A stretch of DNA of 64,000 nt from Halapricum hydrolyticum (GTDB taxonomy: Archaea > Halobacteriota > Halobacteria > Halobacteriales > Haloarculaceae). The stretch lies in assembly GCA_025517565.1 (NCBI GenBank), contig JAOPKD010000008.1:62001-126000 (forward strand). Direction: 5' to 3'. How positions within the stretch are numbered: position 1 is the stretch's first letter; every line of letters starts with the position of its first letter. The translations under genes and the position numbers were made by a program. Shown here one piece after another: positions 8,081-16,810 of the stretch. The notes below the pieces were generated by a model. The model had not been told where the DNA came from, ran no database searches, and worked only from the letters and a program-made list of their open reading frames with translations.

Positions 8081-8395
8081 ATGCCAGACAGCGATACTAT
8101 CCGGTCACAGCTCGTCGAAGCCGATCGGTGGCGGAGTCTGACAGCCGTGGTCGCCGCTGCCATCGGGACGGCGGCGGTGCTGGTGGCGTTCGACCAGCTT
8201 CCCGAGATCGTCAACGGCTGGGAGCCGATCGTCGGCGGCCACGTGACCCGGGAGACGGCTTACGACCAGTTCAACGCGATCTGGCTGGCGGTTCGAGCCG
8301 TCATGGGTCTGTACATCTCGTTCGTGTTCTTCGTCATCGCTGGCCAGTTGCTTGGCCACTGGCGCCGGTATGTGGTCGAAGGAGGTGAACCATGA
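8081..8395 (+). CDS. Small two-helix membrane protein of the reductase operon
   Basis: A 104-residue protein with hydrophobic segments at about residues 20-42 and 70-92, joined by a polar loop. I do not recognise the family. It starts 5 bases after the ferredoxin gene and overlaps the cytochrome b gene by 4 bases, so it is an integral part of the operon. It may be an accessory membrane subunit next to the cytochrome b. There is a single histidine in the loop (GGHV) and one after helix 2 (GHWRR), so heme binding by itself is doubtful. Confidence 0.8.
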   Translation: MPDSDTIRSQLVEADRWRSLTAVVAAAIGTAAVLVAFDQLPEIVNGWEPIVGGHVTRETAYDQFNAIWLAVRAVMGLYISFVFFVIAGQLLGHWRRYVVEGGEP

Positions 8396-9357
8396 CGGCC
8401 CGGGCGACCGACACGGGCAGGGGCGTCATCGAGCGGTTCAACAGCGTCCAGGTCTACGTCCACGCTCTGCTGGCGATCAGCATCTTCCTGCTGTGGCTGA
8501 CGGGACTGCCGATGACGTTCTACGAACCGCTCGGATGGCTCATCGATCTGTTCGGCCACTCGAACGTGGTCCTGATCCACGTCGTGGCTGGCGTCGGGTT
8601 GATCGCCGTCATGATATACTATGCCGTGTACATGGCACTCGGGCTGACGACCGGCAACACGACCCTTCGGCACGTCATGTTCGGCCTCGACGACGTCCGC
8701 GAGGTCCTCCAGCAACTGCAGTGGCTCGCCGGACTCGGCGCAGAGCCCGAATCGGGGAAGTACACGTTCCTGCAGAAGGCCGAGATCTGGATCATCGCCT
8801 TCGAGGTCGGCGTGATGATCGTCACCGGACTGGTCATGTGGTACATCGGCGTGCTCGCGTCGACGTCGCCCAACCTGGTGATGCTGATCGTCCGGGACGT
8901 CCACGCGATCGTCGCCGTGACGATGCTGATGGGCGTGACGTTCCACCTGTTCATGACCCACGTCAAGGAGTTCCCGATGGACCGGTCGATGTTCGACGGG
9001 ACCGTCGGGATCGGCCAGGCGTGCCGGGAGTGGCAGTCCTGGGCCCGAGAGGAGATCGGCGCGTCGAGAGTGCCCTGCGAGGAACGGACCCACTCGTCGG
9101 TTCTGACGACGGGGATGATCGTCACCGTACTGCTGTTCGCTATCATCTGGACCGGGGTCATCCTCCAGTACGTCCTCTCACCGCTGCCGACCGGCCCGAG
9201 CCTGAGCCAGCACATCGCACCGAACGCGCTGCCGGGCGGGACGCTGGGACTCGTGTACTTCCTCGGGTTGAACCTCGCCGCGCTGGTCTGTATCGGCAGC
9301 GTCGTCGCGATCGGCTACGGGATCTACTCCCGATACGGCCGGACACAGCCTGCCTGA
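8392..9357 (+). CDS. Cytochrome b subunit (FdnI/PhsC-like, quinone-linked)
   Basis: A 321-residue membrane protein with about six helices. The first four form a formate-dehydrogenase-gamma-like di-heme cytochrome b core. Candidate heme histidines are H24 (VYVHALLAI), H56 or H63 (LIHVVAGVG), H171 (RDVHAIVAV) and H185 (GVTFHLFMTH). It would pass electrons from menaquinol to the extracytoplasmic reductase through the ferredoxin subunit. Two extra C-terminal helices extend beyond the usual four. It overlaps the small membrane protein gene by 4 bases and is followed by a TorD chaperone after 11 bases. Confidence 0.88.
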   Translation: MTARATDTGRGVIERFNSVQVYVHALLAISIFLLWLTGLPMTFYEPLGWLIDLFGHSNVVLIHVVAGVGLIAVMIYYAVYMALGLTTGNTTLRHVMFGLDDVREVLQQLQWLAGLGAEPESGKYTFLQKAEIWIIAFEVGVMIVTGLVMWYIGVLASTSPNLVMLIVRDVHAIVAVTMLMGVTFHLFMTHVKEFPMDRSMFDGTVGIGQACREWQSWAREEIGASRVPCEERTHSSVLTTGMIVTVLLFAIIWTGVILQYVLSPLPTGPSLSQHIAPNALPGGTLGLVYFLGLNLAALVCIGSVVAIGYGIYSRYGRTQPA

Positions 9358-9368
9358 CCGCCCACACA

Positions 9369-10064
9369 ATGATGAACCAAGACACGCACGGCACGGCGGA
9401 GCTGGCACAGTTGTACTCGCTGCTATCGGAGTGTCTGAAACACCCGGACGAGGCGTTCTACGAGGACGTCGCGGCGGGTCGTTTCGACGCCGAACGCGAG
9501 CAGTTGACCTCGGCGCTCGGACTCGACGCCGACGCGGCCCCCTCGGCCGAGCACCTGCCGGACAGTCGGGCGGCCCTGGACAACCAGTACATCTCGCTGT
9601 TCGAGGCCTTCGAGACGCCCTACGCGCCGCCGATCGAATCGCCCTACAAGGAGTGGCACGAGGGCGCCGGCAGCGACGGACTGCTCGGGGGACCGCCCGC
9701 CGACGACATGCGCCGGAAGTACGCGGCGCTCGACGCCTCGCCTCCGGTCGCCTACCAGCCCGACCACCTGGCGCTGCTGCTAGAGTACGCCTCGCTGCTG
9801 GTCGAGAGCGCCGATCGAGACGTCTACGCGACGTTCGTCGACGAACACCTGGACTGGCTACCGGCGTTCCGTCACCGTGTCGAAGACGCTGCCGCCGACG
9901 CGCCGTTCTACCGTCGCAGCGTCGCGCTGGTCTGTGACGCCGTCGCTGCCGAGCGGGATCGCCTGGGCGTGACCGAACCCGATTCGGCGACTATCGCGAC
10001 GATGCTCGAGCGCGTCGAACAGGGAACCGCAGGCATCGACGAGGAAAAAGAGTTCAGAGGGTGA
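9369..10064 (+). CDS. TorD/DmsD-family molybdoenzyme chaperone
   Basis: A 231-residue, mostly helical protein with the TorD family signature E..Y..LFE and the loop PPIESPYKEWHEGAG (family pattern with acidic and proline-rich turns). These chaperones bind the Tat signal of a molybdoenzyme and hold it until the cofactor is inserted. It ends the left operon and so most likely serves the catalytic subunit encoded at 5191-7479. There are tandem ATG codons at 9369 and 9372; either could be the start. A second TorD paralogue lies tail to tail at 10118. Confidence 0.85.
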   Translation: MMNQDTHGTAELAQLYSLLSECLKHPDEAFYEDVAAGRFDAEREQLTSALGLDADAAPSAEHLPDSRAALDNQYISLFEAFETPYAPPIESPYKEWHEGAGSDGLLGGPPADDMRRKYAALDASPPVAYQPDHLALLLEYASLLVESADRDVYATFVDEHLDWLPAFRHRVEDAAADAPFYRRSVALVCDAVAAERDRLGVTEPDSATIATMLERVEQGTAGIDEEKEFRG

Positions 10065-10117
10065 CAGCGACAGACGCGCGTCCACCGCGCAGTCGCCCGG
10101 TCTCGTTTTCGGCAGTA

Positions 10118-10891
10118 CTACCGGCGGTCGAAGCCGTCAGGCTGCGTCTCGTCTTCGTTGCGGATTCGTGTCGTCTTCGTTGCGGATTCGTGTCGTCTTC
10201 GTTGCGGATTCGTGTCGTCTTCACCGCGGGCTCGCTTCGCGTCCCACGCGACGATCGTCCGCGTGAGCCGCGAGAGAGCCGCGAAGACTCCCTCTGCGCG
10301 GTCCTGGCCAGCGACAGCCTCGTCGAAGGCGTCGAGCCAGCCCATCGCCGCGAGCGTCTCGCGTTCGATCTCCTGGAGCGCGTCCCCCGCTGCGTCGTCG
10401 GCGTCCGCTCGTGCCGCTGCGAGCGTGGATAGAAACGACAGCTGCGCGGCGACGTGATCCGGGATGCCGTCGCCCCGTTCGGGCGTGAAGCCGAGTCGTT
10501 CGTAGCGACGGGCCATCCGCGCGGCGGGGTCGCCGTACAGTTCGCCCGCGCTCCCGGCCTCGTGGAACGCCGAGTCGGACTCGAACTCGTGACTCGGCTC
10601 GTCGGCGTGTGCCGAGGCAAACGGCGGCACGTAGTGCGGACCGGGCACGACGAAGAGGTTGTCGTAGCCGATCGACAGTGCCTCCGGATCGGGGTCGTCG
10701 GCCACCAGCGGGTCGACCTCGACCGCGACCGGCAGTACCGACGCCAACTCGTGAAAGGAGCCGTCGGCCATCGCCTCAGCCAGCGTCTCGATGTCGCCGT
10801 CGAACGCCGACGCGAGCAACTCGTAGACCGCGGCGCGGGCCCGCGTGAAGGCGACGTCCGGCCCGGCTCCGTCGGATGCAGTTGCGGCCAT
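10118..10891 (-). CDS. TorD/DmsD-family chaperone of the tetrathionate reductase operon, with repeat-derived C-terminus
   Basis: A 257-residue chaperone. The first about 215 residues carry the TorD fold, including DNLFVVPGPHYVPPF and the family's helical C-terminal half. The last about 30 residues are low-complexity and polar (EDDTNPQRRRHESATKT and similar). They are encoded by three copies of a 22-bp direct repeat read successively in all three frames. This tail is not expected to be part of the fold. The gene lies 1 base after ttrA and should be its dedicated chaperone. Translation might end earlier or later in strains with another repeat number. Confidence 0.83.
   Translation of the reverse strand: MAATASDGAGPDVAFTRARAAVYELLASAFDGDIETLAEAMADGSFHELASVLPVAVEVDPLVADDPDPEALSIGYDNLFVVPGPHYVPPFASAHADEPSHEFESDSAFHEAGSAGELYGDPAARMARRYERLGFTPERGDGIPDHVAAQLSFLSTLAAARADADDAAGDALQEIERETLAAMGWLDAFDEAVAGQDRAEGVFAALSRLTRTIVAWDAKRARGEDDTNPQRRRHESATKTTRIRNEDETQPDGFDRR
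10151..10222. repeat. 22-bp tandem repeat, three full copies plus a partial
   Basis: The unit GTCTTCGTTGCGGATTCGTGTC occurs exactly at 10151-10172, 10173-10194 and 10195-10216, then GTCTTC begins a fourth. The unit is not a multiple of three, but three units are 66 bases. The array therefore keeps the reading frame of the torD paralogue while encoding three different peptides. Confidence 0.95.
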
Positions 10892-10892
10892 C

Positions 10893-13800
10893 TCAGTCCC
10901 TCCGGCGGACCTCGACGAAGGCGTCGTACTGGGCGTTGCTCCCGCCGACGGGGTCGCTCATCCCGATGTCGCCGAGGTCGTTGTCCAGCGGCTGGAGGTG
11001 GTTGATCGCGAAACCGGCGTCGCGCGGCCCTGCGATCCCGGCGTCGTCGGTCATCGGCTCGTCGAACTCGTAGGGCGTGTGGCCGTCGTCGCCTGCGGGC
11101 TGGCGCGTCTCGCCGTCGATCACCGTCTCGGTCGCGCCGTCCCCGTCGCGACCCCAACCCCACATCGCGCCGACGACGCCGGGCCGGATCCCTTCGGTGA
11201 CCATCGCGGTCCCCTCGACGCTCCGGCGGCCGGCGTCGATCTCGATCGCATCGCCGTTGTCGATGCCGCGCTCGCCGGCGTCTACGGGGTTGATCCACAG
11301 CGGGTTCTCCGGGCGGGTCTCCCGGAGCCACGGGGAGTTCGTCGTGCGATGCATCCCCTGGGTCCGCGGCTTCCAGTTGATGAGATGCAGCGGGCGGTCT
11401 GGCTCGCCGTCGCTGACGATCGGTACCTCGACGCTGCCGTCGAAGTGCGTGACGTCCTCGACGCCAGGCAGCCCGTCGAATCGCTCGCCGGAGTAGGCGT
11501 CCTTGCCCTGGGGCGGGACTTCGCTGTAGAAGTTGACCCGACTGGCGAGTTTGTAGCGCATTTTGCCGTCCACGTACCCGTTCGACGGCTCGTAGCGATC
11601 GACGTAGTCGTAGTCGTGGCCGTGCTCGGCGAAGGCTTCCTCGTAGTTGACGACCGGCTCCTCGAAGCGGCCACCGCGGTTGAGGACGGTGACGGCCTTG
11701 CGCCACTCCTCGTTCCGCACGGCCTGCTTCCAGCGGTCGTAGTCGAACCGATCGCCGAGCCCCTTCTCGTGGGCCTGCCGGAAGACCGCAAGCTCCTCGT
11801 CGTCGGCGTCCGGGACCGGCCCCTCGCCGAGGTCGTCGAGCGTCGCGTCGCCCGGCAGGGAGATGCCCTCGATGTCCGCGTCGGCCGCGGGATGGTCCTT
11901 GGTGGCGTACGCGAGGTTCGTCACCAGCTTGAGATAGAAGTCCTCGGCCTGGTGGAGCGGCCACAACTCGCCTTCGGCGTCCGGGATCGCGTCCTCGCCG
12001 ACGCCGGGGAAGTCCATCTCCTTCCAGATGTCGATCAGCACGTCCTCGGCCGGTCGGGCGTCGGGCACGACGTCGACTGTCGGGTGGCTGATCTTCTCGT
12101 CGGCGAGACGCTTGTTGGGGTAGGTGCCGAAGTTCTCCCACCGACCGAGGTACGTCGGTTCGGGCAGGACGTAGTCGGCGTACTTGCTTGTCTCGCCGAT
12201 CACCGTGTCGAACGCGACCAGCAGCGAGATGGCGTCGGTGTCGGTCATCGCCTCGGGGATCTTGTCGCCCCCGGAAGCAGCCATGACGTGGTTCTCCGAG
12301 TACGGCCGGATAAAGAGTGCCTCGATGCTGTAGGGGTATCCCTTCCGGCGCTCGCCGCCGGCCTCGAACTCGTGACCGGCACTGGCGTACAGTTCCTGGA
12401 CCTGGTGAGGCGGCGCGACCGGGAACCACGGCCGCTCGGCCGGGTAGCCGTCGTCGCGATCGAACAGCGAGGTGTCCTCGTAGTTGGTACCGGCCCGAAG
12501 GATCGGCAGCCCCCAGGGGGATTTCCCCTCCGGGACCGTGCCGAGTTCGTACCGGCCGTTCATGGTGTCGTAGCCAGCGTAGGGCGTGATCTGGCCGCCC
12601 TGCCAGTCGTAGTTGCCGATCAGGTGCTGGAGCGTGGCGATCGCACGGGTGTTCTGGAACCCGTTACTGTGCTTGGCCGGCCCTCGGTAGGACAGGATCG
12701 CGGCGCGCTTGCCGTGGCTGGTGAACTCGTCGGCCAGTTCGGCGATGTCGTCGGCACTGACGCCAGCCATGTCGGCGTACTCTTCGAGGGTGTGCTCGAA
12801 GACGCGCTCGCGGTACAGCGACCAGGCGCTCCGGTAGCGGTCGCCGTCGATCCTGATGTCGACGTCGAGTGCGCCGCGGTCGACCTCGCTGGCGGGCCGG
12901 ACCTCGGCGGTCTCCGCGTCGACGACGACGTAGCCCTCGCCGTCCAGCCCGAGATCGCCCGCCCGGGCCTTCGGCTGGGCGTCCTCGTCGACGGCCACGA
13001 GATGCGTCGCGTCGCTCCAGGTGGGTTCGTCGTCGGCCTCGGCGGCCTCGCTGTCGGGATTGCGGAGGTACGCCAGATCGTGGCGGTTGTGTTCGATGAT
13101 CCAGCGTGCCATGCCCAGCGCCAGCGCGGCGTCCGAGCCGGGATCGACCGGCACCCACTTCTCGGCCTTCTCGGCGGTCTTTGACATCCGCGGGTCGATC
13201 ACGTCCATCCGCATGCCGTCCTGGATCGCGTTCGTCAACTTCGGCGCGAGCCAGGTCGGCCCCTTGTTGGCGACCATCGGGTTGGTCCCCCAGACGATGA
13301 GATACTCCGTGTTCTCGATGTCCGAGTACTGGCGCTTCTTGCCAGCGCCGTAGGATCGGACGTTGCCCAGCACGCTGGAGAACCCGCAGGTCCCGGCGTG
13401 GTGGTGGCTATTGATCGATCCGAGGCCCTGCTTCCAGAGCCGCGTCCGGATGAAGTTCCGGCGGAACCCGCCCACGTCGACGATCTGGTTTGCCTTCGGC
13501 CCGAGATCGGGGTGGTCGGTGTCGACCAGTTTCCCCTCGTATTTCTCGTCGAAGGCCGATTCGTCCATTTCGCCGTTCTGGACGGCCTCCCAGTCGTCCA
13601 TGACTTCCCCCTGAGGAGCGTAGCCGTACATCTCCCGGAGCCCGTCGTGGCTGACGTGCTCGCCGTCGACGCCCTCGACGATCTCCTCGATTGCCTGCTC
13701 CCAGGAGATAGTCCGCCACTCCTCGGAGCCGCGCTCGCCGACGCGTTTCATCGGCTTGCGCACGCGGTAGGCGTCGAAGGCGGTCTGGATGCCGGCCTGG

Positions 13801-14270
13801 CCTTTCAGGCACATCCGGCCGCCCGAGAGCGACCATCGGTCGGCGTCTACGTCGCCCGTTCCTTCCAGATCGCCCGTCACGACGTCTTCGGGATCGCTGC
13901 CGTAGGGGACCTGCGAGAACGGCTGGGTGTTGAGGAACGAGTAAGGATTGCCCGCCAGCTTGCGGATCAGCGAGGCGTACTCCCCGTTCCCGCTGTCGTC
14001 GGCCAGCCGGACCTTGATCGGGCAGAAGGTGTTGCACTGCCCGCACGTGGTATACAGCACGTCGCCGGCCTCGTAGTCGCCGTAGTCGGTGCCGACGTAG
14101 TGCTGGGGGTCGTCCTCCCACAGCGAGGAGAGGTCGAGCCCGCTCATTGTGGCGCTCGTCGACAGCGAGACGGCGCCCATGCCGCCGACGGCGGCGACGA
14201 ACTCGCGTCTGGAGACCGATGCGTCCGCTGTCGTGTCCGACTCGTCGTTCGAGGTGTCGTCAGTACTCAT
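10893..14270 (-). CDS. ttrA: Tetrathionate reductase-like molybdopterin catalytic subunit (TtrA type)
   Basis: A 1125-residue molybdoenzyme of the TtrA/SrdA/ArrA branch. A twin-arginine signal (SRREFVAAVGG, R21/R22) targets it outside. The [4Fe-4S] site is C76, C79, C83 and C154, and C295 in HHHAGTCG is placed to ligate molybdenum. The C-terminal domain carries INPVDAGERGI. Length is close to bacterial TtrA (about 1000-1100). The partners TtrB and TtrC, both adjacent, fit Ttr rather than DmsA. Tetrathionate is reduced to two thiosulfate by such enzymes; selenate or arsenate cannot be excluded from sequence alone. The start overlaps the end of ttrC by 4 bases. Confidence 0.82.
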   Translation of the reverse strand: MSTDDTSNDESDTTADASVSRREFVAAVGGMGAVSLSTSATMSGLDLSSLWEDDPQHYVGTDYGDYEAGDVLYTTCGQCNTFCPIKVRLADDSGNGEYASLIRKLAGNPYSFLNTQPFSQVPYGSDPEDVVTGDLEGTGDVDADRWSLSGGRMCLKGQAGIQTAFDAYRVRKPMKRVGERGSEEWRTISWEQAIEEIVEGVDGEHVSHDGLREMYGYAPQGEVMDDWEAVQNGEMDESAFDEKYEGKLVDTDHPDLGPKANQIVDVGGFRRNFIRTRLWKQGLGSINSHHHAGTCGFSSVLGNVRSYGAGKKRQYSDIENTEYLIVWGTNPMVANKGPTWLAPKLTNAIQDGMRMDVIDPRMSKTAEKAEKWVPVDPGSDAALALGMARWIIEHNRHDLAYLRNPDSEAAEADDEPTWSDATHLVAVDEDAQPKARAGDLGLDGEGYVVVDAETAEVRPASEVDRGALDVDIRIDGDRYRSAWSLYRERVFEHTLEEYADMAGVSADDIAELADEFTSHGKRAAILSYRGPAKHSNGFQNTRAIATLQHLIGNYDWQGGQITPYAGYDTMNGRYELGTVPEGKSPWGLPILRAGTNYEDTSLFDRDDGYPAERPWFPVAPPHQVQELYASAGHEFEAGGERRKGYPYSIEALFIRPYSENHVMAASGGDKIPEAMTDTDAISLLVAFDTVIGETSKYADYVLPEPTYLGRWENFGTYPNKRLADEKISHPTVDVVPDARPAEDVLIDIWKEMDFPGVGEDAIPDAEGELWPLHQAEDFYLKLVTNLAYATKDHPAADADIEGISLPGDATLDDLGEGPVPDADDEELAVFRQAHEKGLGDRFDYDRWKQAVRNEEWRKAVTVLNRGGRFEEPVVNYEEAFAEHGHDYDYVDRYEPSNGYVDGKMRYKLASRVNFYSEVPPQGKDAYSGERFDGLPGVEDVTHFDGSVEVPIVSDGEPDRPLHLINWKPRTQGMHRTTNSPWLRETRPENPLWINPVDAGERGIDNGDAIEIDAGRRSVEGTAMVTEGIRPGVVGAMWGWGRDGDGATETVIDGETRQPAGDDGHTPYEFDEPMTDDAGIAGPRDAGFAINHLQPLDNDLGDIGMSDPVGGSNAQYDAFVEVRRRD

Positions 14271-15541
14271 TTGTCATCACCGAGAGGTTCGAGGGGGAGC
14301 AGTTCGACGCCGAGCGTGTACAGCACGAGCCCGACGGCGACGATGCCTGCGCTGGTCGTCCACTCGACGAGACTCGGGAAGTACTCGCCAGCCGGTAGCC
14401 CTTCCATCACGGGGACGATCAGCGGCGGGACGACGATGTTGAACCGGACGCCGACGATCCCAATGACGACGCTCAGTGCGGCAAGCAGCATGAGCGCGGG
14501 CGTCCGGCGCCAGGACCGCTTCGAAAGGAGTGCGAGCGGGACTGCCCAGCCGAGACCGGCCATCACCAGCCAGAACGACCAGGCCATCTCGCCGGTCAGG
14601 ATCAACAACCAGGTCTCGACATCGTGGGGGTGCAGGCTGTTGAGCGCGATCAGCATGTCGATCAGGAAGAAGGCCAGGTCGACGAGCACGAACGCGGCCG
14701 TCAGCTTCGCGAGCCGATCCAGCAACGACCGATCGAGATCCCCGCCGAGGACCTTGCTCCGGAGCACGTACAGGCCCATCACCAGCGCCGCCCCGCTGAC
14801 GATCGCGGAGACGACGAAGATGATCGGGAACAGGCCGCTGTTCCAGTAGGGGCGGGCCTTCGCGACCGCGAACAGCACGCCCGTCCCGCCGTGGACCAGG
14901 AAGATCGCCAGCGGGATCCCCAGGATGCCGACGCGCTTGAGCCACGTCTCGTCGCGCTCGCGTGCGCGCTCGCCAGTATCGGTCCGTCCGAGGGTCAACG
15001 CGCGATACAGTGTCCCGCGCCAGCCGCCGACCCGTGCGGCCAGTCGGGCCAGATCGACCCGCATGGCGAAGTACAGCTCGGTCACGAGTACCGCGATGTA
15101 GGCCACGTAGGCGTGGACCTCCCACATCAGCGGCGAGGTGATCTGTCGCCAGATGAACGGATGGTACATCCGGTCCATCCGTCCCAGGTCGATCCAGACG
15201 AACAGTAGCGCGACGGCCATGCTGATCGCCGCCGCGAACAGCGCGTCGCGGTCGACCTTCTCCATGCCTTCCATGCCGAAAACGTTCGAGAGCGTGCTTA
15301 CCAGGAACGCTCCGGCCGAGAGGCCGACGAAGTAGATGTAGAAGGCGACCCACGCGCCCCAGGGAGTAGTGCTGGTGAGGTTCGTGCTCGCCATGCCCTG
15401 CGTGATCCGCAGGTACACGGCGTACGCGCCCACGAGTAGCAATACTGCCAGCAGTCCGTACCAGCCGTACCGTATCCGGTCGCTCGTGAAGCCGAAGTCG
15501 GTGTCGAACTCCAGGCGACCGGTGTCTGTCTCTGTTGCCAT
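14267..15541 (-). CDS. ttrC: NrfD/PsrC-type membrane subunit (TtrC-like)
   Basis: A 424-residue protein with about nine to ten membrane helices of the NrfD/PsrC family, the menaquinol-oxidising anchor of this enzyme class. Visible features are the first-helix region ITQGMASTNL followed by TPWGAW, typical of NrfD, and charged loops such as LGRMDRMYHPF. It carries no heme histidine pattern. It lies between ttrB (2-base gap) and ttrA (4-base overlap). It would pass electrons from menaquinol to TtrB and on to TtrA outside the membrane. Confidence 0.88.
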   Translation of the reverse strand: MATETDTGRLEFDTDFGFTSDRIRYGWYGLLAVLLLVGAYAVYLRITQGMASTNLTSTTPWGAWVAFYIYFVGLSAGAFLVSTLSNVFGMEGMEKVDRDALFAAAISMAVALLFVWIDLGRMDRMYHPFIWRQITSPLMWEVHAYVAYIAVLVTELYFAMRVDLARLAARVGGWRGTLYRALTLGRTDTGERARERDETWLKRVGILGIPLAIFLVHGGTGVLFAVAKARPYWNSGLFPIIFVVSAIVSGAALVMGLYVLRSKVLGGDLDRSLLDRLAKLTAAFVLVDLAFFLIDMLIALNSLHPHDVETWLLILTGEMAWSFWLVMAGLGWAVPLALLSKRSWRRTPALMLLAALSVVIGIVGVRFNIVVPPLIVPVMEGLPAGEYFPSLVEWTTSAGIVAVGLVLYTLGVELLPLEPLGDDK

Positions 15542-15543
15542 GG

Positions 15544-16578
15544 TTACTTGAGGTAGTAGACGTTGGGATCGGTGCCGCCCTCTTCTTTGAGCTGGAAGGC
15601 CCGGTCGGAGTCGGCCATCTGTGCGACGTCACTTTCGGGATCGTCGAGGTCACCGGCATTGCGCGCGTCACCGACGCAGGTCTCGACGCAGGCCGGCTCC
15701 TCGCCGCGGTTCAGCCGGTGGTGACAGAAGTGGCACTTCCGGACGTTGCCGACGGGTTCGACGCGCCCTTCCTCGTGGCGGTCGATGCCGTACTCGGGGC
15801 TGGTGATCTCGTCGGCCTCCGTGATCTCGTCGTCGTAGGACTCCCCGAAGTCGAAGTACCGCGCGCCGTAGGGGCAGGCGATCATGCAGTACCGGCAGCC
15901 GATACAGCGCTCGTAGTCGATGTTGACCACGCCGTTGTCCATCTTGTAGGTCGCGCTGACCGGACACACCTGCACGCACGGGGGATTGGTACACTGCATA
16001 CACGGCCGCGGGATGTTCGTCCGGGAGACGTTGGGGAATTCCCCGTGCTCTTCCTCCATGACGACGTTGTAGCTGACTCCCGGCGGCGTGCGGTTCTCGG
16101 CCTTGCAGGCGACTGTACAGGAGTCACAGCCGACGCACTTCTGGAGGTCGATCACCATTCCGTAGGTCGGGTCGTCCGAATCGCCGTCCACGTCGGCTGC
16201 CGCTGTCGATGCCTCGACGGCTTCTGACTCGTCGAGTTCCGCGGCGACCGAGTCCATCGATCCGACGGAACACGAGAGGCTCTCGGCGGCCGCTTCGTCG
16301 ATCGTCTGGTCGTCGCTGTCGACTGCGGGGTTTGGCGTGACCTCGTAGGCCTCGCCGAACTCCGCGCGGGCGGCCTCGTCGTATTTCGCCCAGAACTGCT
16401 CGCTGGACAGTTCGCCGCGCCCGACGCGTTTGGCGTCCTCGGCCATCGCCAACCCGAGGTCGGTGCTGTGGTCGGCCTCCGCGAGGACCGACTCGGGGTC
16501 CTCGCGCTCGTTCTCGACCATCCGATCCACGTCCATCGCGTCTACGTCCGGAACGCCCGGTGTGTTGGACTGGCTCAT
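15544..16578 (-). CDS. ttrB: Four-cluster 4Fe-4S subunit with N-terminal extension (TtrB-like)
   Basis: A 344-residue electron-transfer subunit. The C-terminal about 210 residues hold four cysteine groups (KCVGCDSCTVAC, PCMQCTNPPCVQVC, RCIGCRYCMIAC, KCHFCH with a later C..C pair), as in TtrB/PsrB. The N-terminal about 125 residues are acidic. They include LGLAMAEDAKRVGRGELS and EQFWAKYDEAARAEFGEA, matching the free-standing 73-residue protein at 4977-5198. The ATG at 16578 is chosen; an upstream in-frame start at 16620 would add 14 residues without similarity to the paralogue. It is the first gene of the ttrBCA-torD operon. Confidence 0.87.
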   Translation of the reverse strand: MSQSNTPGVPDVDAMDVDRMVENEREDPESVLAEADHSTDLGLAMAEDAKRVGRGELSSEQFWAKYDEAARAEFGEAYEVTPNPAVDSDDQTIDEAAAESLSCSVGSMDSVAAELDESEAVEASTAAADVDGDSDDPTYGMVIDLQKCVGCDSCTVACKAENRTPPGVSYNVVMEEEHGEFPNVSRTNIPRPCMQCTNPPCVQVCPVSATYKMDNGVVNIDYERCIGCRYCMIACPYGARYFDFGESYDDEITEADEITSPEYGIDRHEEGRVEPVGNVRKCHFCHHRLNRGEEPACVETCVGDARNAGDLDDPESDVAQMADSDRAFQLKEEGGTDPNVYYLK

Positions 16579-16810
16579 CGGGGAACACCCGACCAGCCCG
16601 GTCGATGCTGTGACATACACCTATAGATAGCACGGACGCGGGGGAGAGCGTACCACCAATATCGCTTGGGCCGACGCCGGCCTTTATAACAGACGGCCCA
16701 ATACAGCTCGGTCCCGGGAACTGAAAACGAGTGAGCGACATTTATCGGCGCGGCCCGGAACGATAGCGTATGGACTGGCACGCAACGGAACACAGACGGG
16801 GTGGTCAGCC
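16579..16810. promoter_or_regulatory. Divergent promoter region of the ttr operon and its sensor-regulator
   Basis: This region holds several AT-rich elements in GC-rich context: CTATAGATAG near 16621, CCTTTATAAC near 16680 and CATTTATCGG near 16739. They are plausible TATA boxes for the ttr operon (minus) and the regulator (plus). Assignment of each box to a gene is inference. A 14-codon frame (ATG at 16770) ends in a TGA that overlaps the GTG start of the regulator. Confidence 0.45.

Noticed and set aside
8352..9368. Long open frame running from inside the small membrane protein gene, in another frame across the cytochrome b gene, into torD
   Set aside because: It is an arginine- and proline-rich shadow of the cytochrome gene; only the torD part (from 9369) looks like a protein.
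10151..10222. CRISPR-like array
   Set aside because: Repeats are contiguous with no spacers and lie at a gene end.
10845..13184. Large plus-strand open frame opposite ttrA
   Set aside because: It is the antisense of a well-supported molybdoenzyme; its sequence is a low-complexity valine/aspartate/leucine-rich shadow.
13398..14849. Plus-strand frame covering ttrA start and ttrC
   Set aside because: Shadow of two strongly supported minus-strand genes.
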